A stretch of 42,117 nt of DNA from an uncultured Chitinophagaceae bacterium. Lineage in GTDB: Bacteria; Bacteroidota; Bacteroidia; Chitinophagales; Chitinophagaceae. A program made the translations under genes and the position numbers. The notes under the pieces are model-generated. The model saw only the letters and a list, made by a program, of their open reading frames with translations, was not told the DNA's origin and did no database searches. The stretch covers positions 1-42,117 of the forward strand of contig CAKZFX010000003.1 in assembly GCA_936908745.1 (NCBI GenBank), written 5' to 3'. Within the stretch, counting starts at the first letter, position 1; each line of letters opens with the position of its first letter. Below, in pieces: positions 32,052 through 40,570 of the stretch.

Positions 32052-32324
32052 TCAGCGGATAATGGTAAAGCCCGAAAAATGCTGCCGGGGAATTTCTTTC
32101 ATCGTGGCGCTTTCCACTTTGGCCCTCGGAGGCCCTGTTTTGCACCAGTCGAGCAACTGGCCGGCGAGGCCATTGGGGCAGGTAATATGTATTTCAACAC
32201 TACCATCCGGTTTATTCATCACCGTGCCGTTGATACCTAACTCCAGCGCTTTTTCTTTGGTACTTTGCCGGAAGAAAACACCCTGCACTTTACCTGTTAC
32301 AACAATGGAATAAGTTGTTTCCAT
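32052..32324 (-). CDS. acyP: Acylphosphatase
   Basis: The 90-residue protein hydrolyses carboxyl-phosphate bonds. The catalytic GKVQGVFFR (Arg19) and the GTVMNKPDGSVEI block (Asn37) are in place, with the normal family length. The usual GWVRN appears here as GTVMN. The gene follows the GAF-domain reductase after three bases, so both are probably on one message. Confidence 0.94.
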   Translation of the reverse strand: METTYSIVVTGKVQGVFFRQSTKEKALELGINGTVMNKPDGSVEIHITCPNGLAGQLLDWCKTGPPRAKVESATMKEIPRQHFSGFTIIR

Positions 32325-32327
32325 TTA

Positions 32328-32801
32328 TCAGAAAGGAATAAGATCAATAATGGCCTGAAGATATTTCGCATCTGTTTCATCAAATGTATTCAGGTCAACA
32401 CTGTCAACATCCAGCACGGCCACCACTTCATTATTTTTTGAAACAGGAATAACAATTTCTGACTTGGACAAACTGCTGCAGGCGATATGGCCCGGGAACT
32501 GTTCCACATCGGGAACGATCAGCGTTTTATTTTGCGCCCAGCTGCTGCCACATACGCCACGGCCTTTGCGGATGCGTGTGCAGGCCACAGGGCCCTGGAA
32601 AGGAGCTAACACCAGTTCATCTCCTTTTACCAAATAAAAACCCACCCAGAGCCAGCCAAACTGTTCTTTCAACGCAGCCACCACGTTGGCCAGGTTAGCG
32701 ATCAAATCGGGTTCGCCTTCGAGTAAACCTTTTACTTGCGGTAATAATGATTCGTACTGTTCTGCTTTGCTCCCGGTAGCTATTTCTAAGTCTTCAGCCA
32801 T
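32328..32801 (-). CDS. msrC: Free methionine-(R)-sulfoxide reductase (GAF domain)
   Basis: The 157-residue GAF-domain enzyme reduces free methionine-R-sulfoxide. The three cysteines of the family are present with its exact spacing: Cys74 (PVACTRI), Cys84 (GRGVCG) and Cys108 (FPGHIAC), followed by SEIVIPV and DVDS. Length and motifs match fRMsr rather than generic GAF sensors. A minus-strand -7 box TATCTTTG (32806-32813) ends four bases before the ATG. acyP follows after three bases. Confidence 0.93.
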   Translation of the reverse strand: MAEDLEIATGSKAEQYESLLPQVKGLLEGEPDLIANLANVVAALKEQFGWLWVGFYLVKGDELVLAPFQGPVACTRIRKGRGVCGSSWAQNKTLIVPDVEQFPGHIACSSLSKSEIVIPVSKNNEVVAVLDVDSVDLNTFDETDAKYLQAIIDLIPF

Positions 32802-32805
32802 ACTA

Positions 32806-32813
32806 CAAAGATA
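32806..32813 (-). promoter_or_regulatory. -7 box of msrC, four bases before the start codon
   Basis: The minus strand reads TATCTTTGTAGTATG: box, TAGT, ATG. It nearly repeats the ftsK arrangement TATCTTTGTAATATG. It implies a leaderless msrC-acyP transcript. Confidence 0.55.
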
Positions 32814-32870
32814 CGAAATCTGCAGGGGGTAATAGGGTGTAAGTGTAAAGGTGAAAGGCGTAAGGTTTTT

Positions 32871-32968
32871 TCACCGCAGAGAAAAAGAGAAGCAGAGTTT
32901 CCGCAGAGATTTTTCCAATATCAGCGAGAATCTGCAATACCTGTCTGCCGACAGGCAGGTTTGTGGGA
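32871..32968. repeat. CGCAGAGAAAAAGAG repeat with nested palindromic unit
   Basis: CACCGCAGAGAAAAAGAGAA and TTTCCGCAGAGATTT units face GAATCTGC and TTTGTGGG. A 22-bp near-palindrome, CCTGTCTGCCGACAGGCAGG with one base more each side (32939-32960), sits inside the right part, as at 23449. It lies between msrC and the large peptidase gene. Confidence 0.65.
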
Positions 32969-33071
32969 AATTCCTTCACGCCCATATGCAACGACTTTCT
33001 TAATGTACTTAATGTCTTAATGGTTTATTTCACCGCTAAAAACACCGTATCTTACCTGCAAAATTCTGCTA

Positions 33072-35891
33072 ATGCGTAAAGCGTTCTTAATTGTTTCTCT
33101 TTTTTGCAGCGTTTCTTTCATCCATGCCCAGCAATTTGGCGGCACGCCACCGCCCGTAAAATGGAACCAGTTGAATACGGATTCGGTGCGTGTCATTTTC
33201 CCCAAAGGAATGGACAGTGTGGCGCAGCGGGTGGCTTCCATTACACATTATCTTGCTTCGCAAACGCCGGTAGCCTTAGGCGATCAACAAAAAAAGATCA
33301 ATATCGTTTTGCAAAATCAAACGACGGTTGCCAACGGTTATGTAGGCATGGGACCTTTTCGCAGTGAATTTTATCTGACCCCGCCGCCGAATAGTTTTGA
33401 GCAAGGCAGTATCAGCTGGGCCGATCAGCTGGCGTTGCATGAATACCGCCACGTACAGCAATACAACAACTTTAATAATGGCCTGAGCAAAGTGATGGGC
33501 ACTTTGTTTGGACAGGAGGGCTATGTAGTAGCCACCGCAGCATCTGTACCCGATTGGTTTTTTGAAGGCGATGCCGTTTATACAGAAACTGTATTATCAC
33601 AACAGGGCAGGGGGCGTTTGCCTTTGTTTCTGAATGCCTATCCTTCGTTGTGGAACGCCGGGAAAAAATATTCATGGATGAAATTGCGGAATGGTTCGAT
33701 GAAAGACTATGTGCCGGGCCATTATAACCTGGGTTACTTATTGGTCAACTATGGCCGTGAAAAATATGGGCTGGACTTCTGGAGCAAAGTGACTAAAGAT
33801 GCCAGCGCTTTTAAAGGATTGTTTTACCCGTTTCAAGCGGCGATAAAACGACATGCAGGCGTTGACTATAAAACATTTTACACGGATGCGTTTAAATACA
33901 CCCAGGAATCAGCGCTTCGTGAGTTGGAAAACAAAAAACCTGTTTCCATTGCAGCGCCGGGCGTCAATGTGCTGACAACGCCCAACCAGCATTATGTAAC
34001 CAACTACTTGTTTCCTTATTCCATGTCGCCGGACTCGCTGTTGTATTTAAAAACAACCTACCGGCATCGTCCTGCCTTCTTTATTAAGGATGGGAAAGGC
34101 GAACATAAGTTGCGTGTAAAAGATGTGAGCCTCGATGATCAGTTTTCTTATCGCAATGGAAAAATTGTGTACGCCGCTTATAAACCGGATGCGAGATGGG
34201 GTTGGAGAGATTACAGCGTTATCCGTATGCTGGATGTGAAAACAGGCAAACAATCTGCTATTACACATCGTTCCAAATACTTTTCACCGGATATTTCAGC
34301 AAATGGCGATAAAATCGCTACGGTGGAAATGGCCGCCAATGGTAAAAGCGAACTACATATCCTCAATACAAGCGATGGAAAAGTGATCAGCCGTATTCAT
34401 TCCAATGATATTGCTGTGTTTGCCGATCCCAAATTTGTGGATGATAGTTCATTGGTAACCGCCGTACGGTTGAAAGATGGTAAAATGGCATTGGCCATGG
34501 CCGATCTTACTTCCGGTGCATTGGTGCGGCTGACGCCGCCTTCTTTTAATACGGTTGGTTTTCCTTCGGTAAACAATGGCGTTGTGTATTTCATTGCATC
34601 TTATGGTGGCAATGACAATGTATTTGCACTCCGTTTATCGGATAAGAAAATTGTGAAAGTGACGAATGCTTACCAGGCAGGTAACTATTATGTAAATGCG
34701 GCGAACGGAAAAATCACATGGTCCAACTTTACAGCCGATGGTTACCAGTTGCAACAGGCCATGAATACAAATATTGATTGGGAAAACCTGCCGGATGCGG
34801 CCGAGGAGTCATTGTTACCATCCATTCCTGTGAGTTATGGAAGAGCATTCAGCAGTACGTTAAACGATTCTATTCCCGACAGGCAATTCCCTGTTACAAA
34901 ATACAGCAAAGGAACGGGTTTACTGAACTTTCATAGCTGGCGGCCTTATTATGAAGATCCTATTTTTACTTTTTCACTCTATGGTGAAAACGTTCTGAAT
35001 ACGATTGAAACGGCCATTTATTATTCATACAATGAAAATGAAAAGACACATGCCGTTGGTTTCAATGCGATCTATGCCGGTTTGTTTCCTTATTTAAATA
35101 TCGGCTCTGAATATACATTTGATATCCATCGAACGGTTGGCAACAGGGTGCGCAACCTGAATGAATTCAATTCAAGGATCGGTTACAATATACCGCTGAA
35201 TTTTACAGGCGGCCGTTCCTTGCGCCAGTTGAATTTTGGCAGCAACTATTTTTATCGCCGTGATTATTACAAGGACACAGCCCTGAGCGATGGATTCAGT
35301 TACCTGCATCATTATCTGACCTATACCCAGCAATCGCAAAGAGCGGTGCAACATATTTTTCCAAAATGGGGCATCACTGTTTCGGGCAATTATCGTCATG
35401 CCATTACCCAATTTAAAAGCTGGCAATTCCTTTCGGGCGGCAGTGTCTATTTGCCGGGTATCGTCTCCAATCACAGCCTTGTCGTTACCGGTGCTTTCCA
35501 GGAAAGTGATACGGTGGATGTTATGTTTGGCAACCGGTTTCCTTATTCAAGAGGATATAACAGTCTTTATTTTGCCAGGGCCTGGCGGTTGTCGGGCAAC
35601 TATCATTTCCCGATATGGCACACCGATTTTGGGATGGCTAATATTTTGTACCTGCAACGCCTGAGAGGAAATGCGTTTTATGATTTTACCAAAGTGTATT
35701 CAAGAAATAAATCCCAGACAAGAGACCAGCGAAGCGTAGGCGGTGAAATTTATCTCGACACCAAATGGTGGAATCAATATGAACTGACTTTTGGTTTCCG
35801 GGTCAGCCGTTTATTAGATAATGATTTTGTAACAGGAAGGAAGCGGACTTTCTTTGAGTTTATTTTACCCGTAAGCATCATACCACGATAG
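33072..35891 (+). CDS. Large exported HExxH peptidase-like / beta-propeller / barrel protein
   Basis: The 939-residue protein has a signal peptide (MRKAFLIVSLFCSVSFIHAQ). Its N-terminal part resembles gluzincin peptidase-MA-type domains, with ADQLALHEYRHVQQY (His123-Glu124-x2-His127) and a downstream Glu165 in DWFFEGDAVYTE as a likely third zinc ligand. Residues about 330-590 are TolB/WD40-like propeller strands (ISANGDKIATVEMAANGKSE, GKVISRIH). The last about 300 residues have alternating aromatic strands ending FEFILPVSIIPR, as in outer-membrane barrels. It probably works at the outer membrane. The substrate is unknown. Similar proteins are common but uncharacterised in Bacteroidota. Confidence 0.8.
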   Translation: MRKAFLIVSLFCSVSFIHAQQFGGTPPPVKWNQLNTDSVRVIFPKGMDSVAQRVASITHYLASQTPVALGDQQKKINIVLQNQTTVANGYVGMGPFRSEFYLTPPPNSFEQGSISWADQLALHEYRHVQQYNNFNNGLSKVMGTLFGQEGYVVATAASVPDWFFEGDAVYTETVLSQQGRGRLPLFLNAYPSLWNAGKKYSWMKLRNGSMKDYVPGHYNLGYLLVNYGREKYGLDFWSKVTKDASAFKGLFYPFQAAIKRHAGVDYKTFYTDAFKYTQESALRELENKKPVSIAAPGVNVLTTPNQHYVTNYLFPYSMSPDSLLYLKTTYRHRPAFFIKDGKGEHKLRVKDVSLDDQFSYRNGKIVYAAYKPDARWGWRDYSVIRMLDVKTGKQSAITHRSKYFSPDISANGDKIATVEMAANGKSELHILNTSDGKVISRIHSNDIAVFADPKFVDDSSLVTAVRLKDGKMALAMADLTSGALVRLTPPSFNTVGFPSVNNGVVYFIASYGGNDNVFALRLSDKKIVKVTNAYQAGNYYVNAANGKITWSNFTADGYQLQQAMNTNIDWENLPDAAEESLLPSIPVSYGRAFSSTLNDSIPDRQFPVTKYSKGTGLLNFHSWRPYYEDPIFTFSLYGENVLNTIETAIYYSYNENEKTHAVGFNAIYAGLFPYLNIGSEYTFDIHRTVGNRVRNLNEFNSRIGYNIPLNFTGGRSLRQLNFGSNYFYRRDYYKDTALSDGFSYLHHYLTYTQQSQRAVQHIFPKWGITVSGNYRHAITQFKSWQFLSGGSVYLPGIVSNHSLVVTGAFQESDTVDVMFGNRFPYSRGYNSLYFARAWRLSGNYHFPIWHTDFGMANILYLQRLRGNAFYDFTKVYSRNKSQTRDQRSVGGEIYLDTKWWNQYELTFGFRVSRLLDNDFVTGRKRTFFEFILPVSIIPR

Positions 35892-36028
35892 TCGTGAGTC
35901 ATGAGTCGTGAGTCGGGAGTACTGAAAGCGGCAAATGCATTACTATAAAGTAAAAGAACTTATCTGAAGAGATAAGTTCTTTTACTCAAGACTATAGACT
36001 CATGACTCTTAACTATTGACTAAAGACT
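35886..36028. repeat. GAGTC/GACTC fold-back repeat around a terminator
   Basis: The left arm AGTCGTGAGTCATGAGTCGT then GAGTCGGGAGT faces a right arm ACTCAAGACTATAGACTCAT then GACTCTTAACTATTGACTAA. The inner part holds a perfect hairpin (35949-35986). The right end encodes the last residues (SLRSL) and stop of valS. Confidence 0.8.
35949..35986. terminator. Bidirectional terminator between convergent genes
   Basis: A perfect 17-bp stem (AGTAAAAGAACTTATCT and its complement) with a GAAG loop stands between the ends of the peptidase-like gene (35891) and valS (36020). A and T richness at the stem base suits termination in both directions. No long T tract follows. Confidence 0.7.
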
Positions 36029-38641
36029 CCTTAAACTCTCTTCAATCATCTTAATCTTCTCTTCCGCGTCTGCTTTTTTCTTACGTTCCACATCTACTAC
36101 TTCCGGTTTAGCATTGCTGACAAATTTTTCATTGCTGAGTTTTTTGTCAACAGAAATAAGGAAGCCTTTCAGGTAGTCGAGGTCTTTTTGCAATTGTTCT
36201 TTTTGCGATGTTGTATCTAATTCAACAGTTGTTTCGAGAAAGAATTTGTCTTTCTGTACCACCACGGTAATGCTGCCGGCAACGGTATCTGTTGCATACA
36301 TAACTGTTTCCGCATTTACCTGTTTTGCCAAAATCGTTTGAATCAGCTGATACGCTTCTTTGTTTTCAGACAAAATATGCAGCTTCACTGTGTCTTTCGG
36401 TTTCAACTGTGCTTTTACTCTTGCATCACGGATGGCTGTGATCACTTCTTTCAGCAAAGCGCCATTAGCCAATACAGCTGCATCGGCAGACCGGGTAGAC
36501 GGGAATTGTTTAACGGTAATATCATCCGTTCTTTCTTTCAACTGGTGATAGATCTCTTCCGTTACAAATGGCATGAACGGGTGCAGCAACTGCATTAGTT
36601 GTTCAAAATAACCAATTGTTTTTTCATACACTTCTTGATCGATCGGTTGTTCAAAACCGGGTTTCACCCATTCGAGATACCAGCTACAGAAATCATCCCA
36701 TATCAGCGAATAGATCGTTTTCAGAATTTCACTTAAACGGAAGTCTTTGTAGAGATCATCAATCTGCGCACGGGCTTCGTTTAAACGATGCTCAAACCAT
36801 TCCACCGCAAATTGTCCCTTATTGGACTTTCCGTCTTCCGGGCTTCCTGACTTTCTCTCTTCCCACATCTTCACGAGCTTCAGCGCATTCCACATTTTAT
36901 TGATGAAGAAACGGCCCTGGTCATTTCCAGACGGGTCCCACATCAGGTCATTGCCTGCAGGCGATGAGATCATAATACCAAAACGAACTGCATCCGCACC
37001 ATCCTTTTCAATCATTTCGAGCAGGTCAGGTGAGTTGCCAAGGCTCTTACTCATCTTACGGCCCAGTTTATCTCTAACGATACCCGTGAAATAAACTTCA
37101 TTAAAAGGCTTTTCGCCTTTGTATTCATAACCCGCCATGATCATCCGTGCCACCCAAAAGAAGATAATCTCCGGCGCCGTCACCAATGTATTGGTAGGGT
37201 AGTAGTAGTTAACATCTTTGTTGCCCGGGTTGCTATACCCTTTGAATACTTCAAACGGCCATAACCAACTGGAAAACCAGGTGTCGAGACAGTCCTCATC
37301 CTGCTTCAGTTGAGCATTGGAAATTGAAAATTGATCATTGAATTTTTTCTTTGCATCTTCTTCTGTAGCAGCTACCACAAATCGTCCTTCCGCATCATAC
37401 CACGCAGGAATACGATGCCCCCACCATAACTGGCGGCTGATACACCAATCCTTGATGTTTTCCATCCAGTGGCGGTACAGGTTCTTGAATTTGGCAGGAT
37501 AGAATTTTATATCATCATCCATCACTGCATCCAGCGCCGGTTTATAGATCTTTTTCATATCTATCCACCATTGCAGGCTGAGGCGTGGCTCTACCACGGC
37601 ATCTGTTCTTTCTGAATAACCTACTTCGCTGGTATAGTCTTCTGTTTTCAGCAGGAAACCTTTCTCTTCCAGTTCGGCGGCAATTTTCTTGCGGGCTTCA
37701 AAACGGTCTTCGCCTACATAGATCTGCGCATCGGCATTCAGTGTGCCATCTTCATTCAATATGTCCACAACTTCAAGGTTGTGTTTTTGCCCCAGCATAT
37801 TATCATTCATGTCGTGGGCTGGCGTTACTTTCAATGCGCCGGTTCCAAATTCCATTGTTACATAATCATCAACAATGATCGGTATGCGGCGGTTGATCAG
37901 CGGCACCAATGCAAATTTTCCATGCAGGTGCTTGTAACGTTCGTCATCCGGGTGCACGCAGATCGCTGTATCGCCCATGATCGTTTCGGGGCGAACAGTA
38001 GCGATCACTACATATTCATCGGAGCCATCTATTTTATAACGCAAATGATACAGCTTTTGCTGGGTTTCTTTACGGATCACTTCTTCATCACTCAAGGCTG
38101 TTTTTGCCTTTACATCCCAATTGATCATCCGCTTGCCGCGATAGATATAACCTTTGTTATGCAGGTCAATAAACACACTGATCACAGATTGATAATAACC
38201 AGGGTCCATGGTGAATGTGGTGCGGTCCCAATCCAGGCTGCACCCCAGTTTTTTTAACTGCTGCAAAATGATGCCGCCATATTTCTCTTTCCATTCCCAG
38301 GCATATTGCAAAAACTCATCACGGCTTAAGGAACCTTTCTGGATACCTCTTTCACGAAGCATCTGCACCACTTTGGCTTCCGTAGCAATAGACGCATGGT
38401 CTGTACCCGGCACCCAGCAGGCATTTTTTCCCTGCATACGGGCACGGCGCACTAAAATATCCTGTATGGTATTATTGAGACAATGTCCCATGTGTAACAC
38501 ACCTGTTACGTTGGGAGGGGGAATAACAATTGTATAAGGTTCCCTTTCGTCGGGCGTACTGTTGAAGTATTTTTTATCCAGCCAATGCGGGTACCAATGC
38601 TTTTCTGCCGCCTGGTGATCGAAGTTTTTAGACAATTCCAT
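36020..38641 (-). CDS. valS: Valyl-tRNA synthetase
   Basis: The 873-residue class I synthetase charges tRNA-Val and edits mischarged threonine. HIGH appears as HMGH (50-53) in PPPNVTGVLHMGH, the CP1 editing domain follows (about 190-350; ARKKIAAEL, TGALKVTPAHDMND), LDTWFSSWLWP is intact and KMSKS is at 529-533. The C-terminal coiled coil ends at residue 873. Two segments are encoded by repeat-like DNA: about residues 431-444 (KFNDQFSISNAQL) and about 593-606 (ERKSGSPEDGKSN), which look like in-frame insertions in surface loops. The last residues SLRSL come from the repeat at 35886-36028. A -7 box lies seven bases before the ATG. Confidence 0.96.
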   Translation of the reverse strand: MELSKNFDHQAAEKHWYPHWLDKKYFNSTPDEREPYTIVIPPPNVTGVLHMGHCLNNTIQDILVRRARMQGKNACWVPGTDHASIATEAKVVQMLRERGIQKGSLSRDEFLQYAWEWKEKYGGIILQQLKKLGCSLDWDRTTFTMDPGYYQSVISVFIDLHNKGYIYRGKRMINWDVKAKTALSDEEVIRKETQQKLYHLRYKIDGSDEYVVIATVRPETIMGDTAICVHPDDERYKHLHGKFALVPLINRRIPIIVDDYVTMEFGTGALKVTPAHDMNDNMLGQKHNLEVVDILNEDGTLNADAQIYVGEDRFEARKKIAAELEEKGFLLKTEDYTSEVGYSERTDAVVEPRLSLQWWIDMKKIYKPALDAVMDDDIKFYPAKFKNLYRHWMENIKDWCISRQLWWGHRIPAWYDAEGRFVVAATEEDAKKKFNDQFSISNAQLKQDEDCLDTWFSSWLWPFEVFKGYSNPGNKDVNYYYPTNTLVTAPEIIFFWVARMIMAGYEYKGEKPFNEVYFTGIVRDKLGRKMSKSLGNSPDLLEMIEKDGADAVRFGIMISSPAGNDLMWDPSGNDQGRFFINKMWNALKLVKMWEERKSGSPEDGKSNKGQFAVEWFEHRLNEARAQIDDLYKDFRLSEILKTIYSLIWDDFCSWYLEWVKPGFEQPIDQEVYEKTIGYFEQLMQLLHPFMPFVTEEIYHQLKERTDDITVKQFPSTRSADAAVLANGALLKEVITAIRDARVKAQLKPKDTVKLHILSENKEAYQLIQTILAKQVNAETVMYATDTVAGSITVVVQKDKFFLETTVELDTTSQKEQLQKDLDYLKGFLISVDKKLSNEKFVSNAKPEVVDVERKKKADAEEKIKMIEESLRSL
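36824..36864. repeat. GGAAAGTC-type repeat in frame inside valS
   Basis: The plus strand reads GGACTTTCCGTCTTCCGGGC then TTCCTGACTTTCTCTCTTCC. This is the same vocabulary as the intergenic repeats at 20365-20486 and 28647-28698. In valS it encodes EERKSGSPEDGKS and keeps the frame. Confidence 0.65.
37309..37349. repeat. AATTGAAAATTGATCATTG repeat in frame inside valS
   Basis: The plus strand reads GTTGAGCATTGGAAATTGAA then AATTGATCATTGAATTTTTTC: tandem ATTG(A/G)AAATTG-type units. In valS it encodes KKFNDQFSISNAQ just before the conserved EDCLDTWFSSW. The interpretation as an insertion rests on family knowledge of that loop. Confidence 0.55.
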
Positions 38642-38648
38642 AAGGCGG

Positions 38649-38656
38649 CAAATTTA
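38649..38656 (-). promoter_or_regulatory. Putative -7 box of valS (TAAATTTG)
   Basis: On the minus strand TAAATTTG is followed by CCGCCTT and the valS ATG, a spacing of seven bases. It lies in the 52-base gap after the receiver gene. Confidence 0.5.
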
Positions 38657-38693
38657 CCCCCTTTTACGATGAGAACAAAGACAATGAGAAGGC

Positions 38694-39110
38694 TTACTCG
38701 ATCATGCTTCTTACTTCACTGCAGATATAGCGTTCGCCATCGTGTACCTGCACAATGGCATGTGTGATTTCTTCAAAACTGGAGCCTTTGGTAATAAAAC
38801 CTCTTGCGCCCAGCTCAATCATTTTATCAGCGTAGGAAGGTTGATTGTTGACAGAGATACCAATGATTTTTGTCTCCGGGTTTATTTGCAGCAGCCGTTG
38901 TGTCACTTCAAACCCGTTTACCGGGTACATATTAATATCCACCAGCATTACATCATGCGGGAGGCGTTGGGCATGCTCAATGGCATCGTGTCCGTTATCA
39001 CATTCGTGGATTACAGAGAACCTCGGGTCGAAGTCAAGTAGCATACGCCATGACTGGCGGGCAAGTTTATGATCATCTACAAGTATGATCCGGATAGGTG
39101 TCTTGTGCAT
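38694..39110 (-). CDS. Stand-alone receiver domain, NarL/FixJ type
   Basis: The 138-residue protein is a complete receiver: acidic pair Asp12-Asp13, phosphorylation site Asp58 in MLVDINMYPVNG, Ser86 in place of Thr (IGISVNN), and Lys108 in ARGFITKGSS. It ends after the helix with GERYICSEVRSMIE, where NarL-family regulators continue with an HTH output domain, and that domain is absent. It may be a phosphate sink, a protein-binding output or a truncated regulator. The window's sensor kinase (21387) is a possible but unproven partner. The start ATG at 39110 fits the family. Confidence 0.9.
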   Translation of the reverse strand: MHKTPIRIILVDDHKLARQSWRMLLDFDPRFSVIHECDNGHDAIEHAQRLPHDVMLVDINMYPVNGFEVTQRLLQINPETKIIGISVNNQPSYADKMIELGARGFITKGSSFEEITHAIVQVHDGERYICSEVRSMIE

Positions 39111-39602
39111 GTGCGTTTTCTTAGCTTTCGCCGGCAGGAAAACAAATCACGGTCGCTATTATAATATTATAACGAAATGACAGGTGTTTAACGGCCGGTG
39201 CTCATCAGGTTACCGAATTCTCAATTGGAAGGTTAGTAAAAACACTAAAAATCTAAAGTAATATTACTTGGGTATTATACCAAGCTTTCCCTTATCATTT
39301 TTTCTGAGATGTGAGTTTTTTTGACCAAAACGTAGTCGGAATAAGGATTTGGCGGTGATAAAGCGAAAAATAGCGGTTTAAAAAGGGCTGTTTGTAGGTG
39401 TTTTTACGGATAAATCTATATGTGTCATGAAAGTGTCATTTCGTGAAAAGACTGCCTGCTGCTACCCTCAACGTACGGCTCAAACAAGCCCGCAGGCGGT
39501 CAAATTAATGAATGGCCGAATCAGTTATTTACCCGAAATTGAATCAAAATTTTACTAACCAACTGCCGTACAGTTATTGTCCGGTGATGAAAAAAAGCAC
39601 GA
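39111..39602. other. 492-base gap without a recognised gene
   Basis: The region holds a perfect 14-bp palindrome AAGTAATATTACTT (39256-39269), followed by A/T-rich sequence likely to include promoters for both flanking genes. Around 39450-39510 a GACTGCCTGCTGCTACC segment and AAGCCCGCAGGCGGTC have partial inverted similarity. I see no credible coding frame. Confidence 0.5.
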
Positions 39603-40334
39603 ATGAAAAGAGAACTGACTTCCTGGTACAGCCCCTCGCTGCATAAAGAAATGCCTATTGCTTCCTATGGTGATTATGGTTTTGCATTGTTATTAGTGCC
39701 TACGGCCGCCGCTGATTACCTCGAGTACGAACGTTTCCAGCTGATGGAACATTTAGCGCCTTTTATCAATGCCGGAAAAGTAAGGGTGTTTTCCATTGAC
39801 AGTATCAATAATGAAAGCTGGCTCAATAATAATATGCACCCGGTTGACAAGTCGATCCGTCACCAGCAATGGAACAATTATGTATACAACGAAGTCATTC
39901 CTTTTATAAAAACAAATACAAGCCAGGAAACACCGGTCATCACCTGTGGCGCTTCATTTGGCGCCTTGCATAGCATGAATTTATTCCTGAAACGCCCTGA
40001 TCTTATCAATGGCGTTATCGCAATGAGTGGTGTATATGATCTTACAGAATATACCAAGGGGCATTATGACGATAATGTATATTTCAACAGCCCGGCGCAT
40101 TATATCGCTAATCTTACGGACCATTCCATATTGGAACGCATACGCAACAGTAAACATATTCATATCCTCACCGGCAGCGGCAATTATGAAGATCCTGCGG
40201 CGAGTGGTCGTTTTGCCAAACAGCTGTATGATAAAGGCATCTGGTATGAACTGGATGTATGGGGTACCGACTGGCCGCACGACTGGAACACCTGGCGGGC
40301 CATGCTGCCACATTACCTGGGCAGCCGGTTCTGA
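39603..40334 (+). CDS. Esterase-family alpha/beta hydrolase
   Basis: The 243-residue protein resembles the putative esterase (esterase D/antigen-85-like) family. The nucleophile elbow is GASFGA (Ser118), preceded by YNEVIPFIKTNT and followed by LFLKRPDLINGVIAMSGVYD. The later ILTGSGNYEDP carries the acid region and TDWPHDWNTWR supplies the His. There is no signal peptide, so it is cytoplasmic. It stands alone between two large gaps. The natural ester is not deducible. Confidence 0.87.
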   Translation: MKRELTSWYSPSLHKEMPIASYGDYGFALLLVPTAAADYLEYERFQLMEHLAPFINAGKVRVFSIDSINNESWLNNNMHPVDKSIRHQQWNNYVYNEVIPFIKTNTSQETPVITCGASFGALHSMNLFLKRPDLINGVIAMSGVYDLTEYTKGHYDDNVYFNSPAHYIANLTDHSILERIRNSKHIHILTGSGNYEDPAASGRFAKQLYDKGIWYELDVWGTDWPHDWNTWRAMLPHYLGSRF

Positions 40335-40570
40335 TTTTTTTAACCGGGGTTTCAAATAATACATATCTCATTTTGCGATTCTTTAAAATTGATCTTTAAG
40401 GACAGGCATCTTTTTGGCTGCTGGTTCGTCTTATTAGTATACGGCTTCTGCTGTTGGATAGAAGCAGGGTTTGTAGAGCAAATCAGTAGTATAAAAGTTA
40501 TACTGCTTTGCTTTCATATAAAGTCCTGCTTCCTCCTCAACCTTTATCACCGATCCTTTCCGAATGACGA

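Noticed and set aside
32803..32991. 62-codon minus-strand frame between msrC and the peptidase gene
   Set aside because: Covers intergenic repeat and the msrC promoter box; no coding character.
37781..38257. 158-codon plus-strand frame opposite valS
   Set aside because: Shadow of valS; composition typical of an antisense frame.
39256..39269. 14-bp palindrome as an operator
   Set aside because: AT-only-rich symmetry of this size can occur by chance in such a gap; no second site or regulator gene is adjacent.
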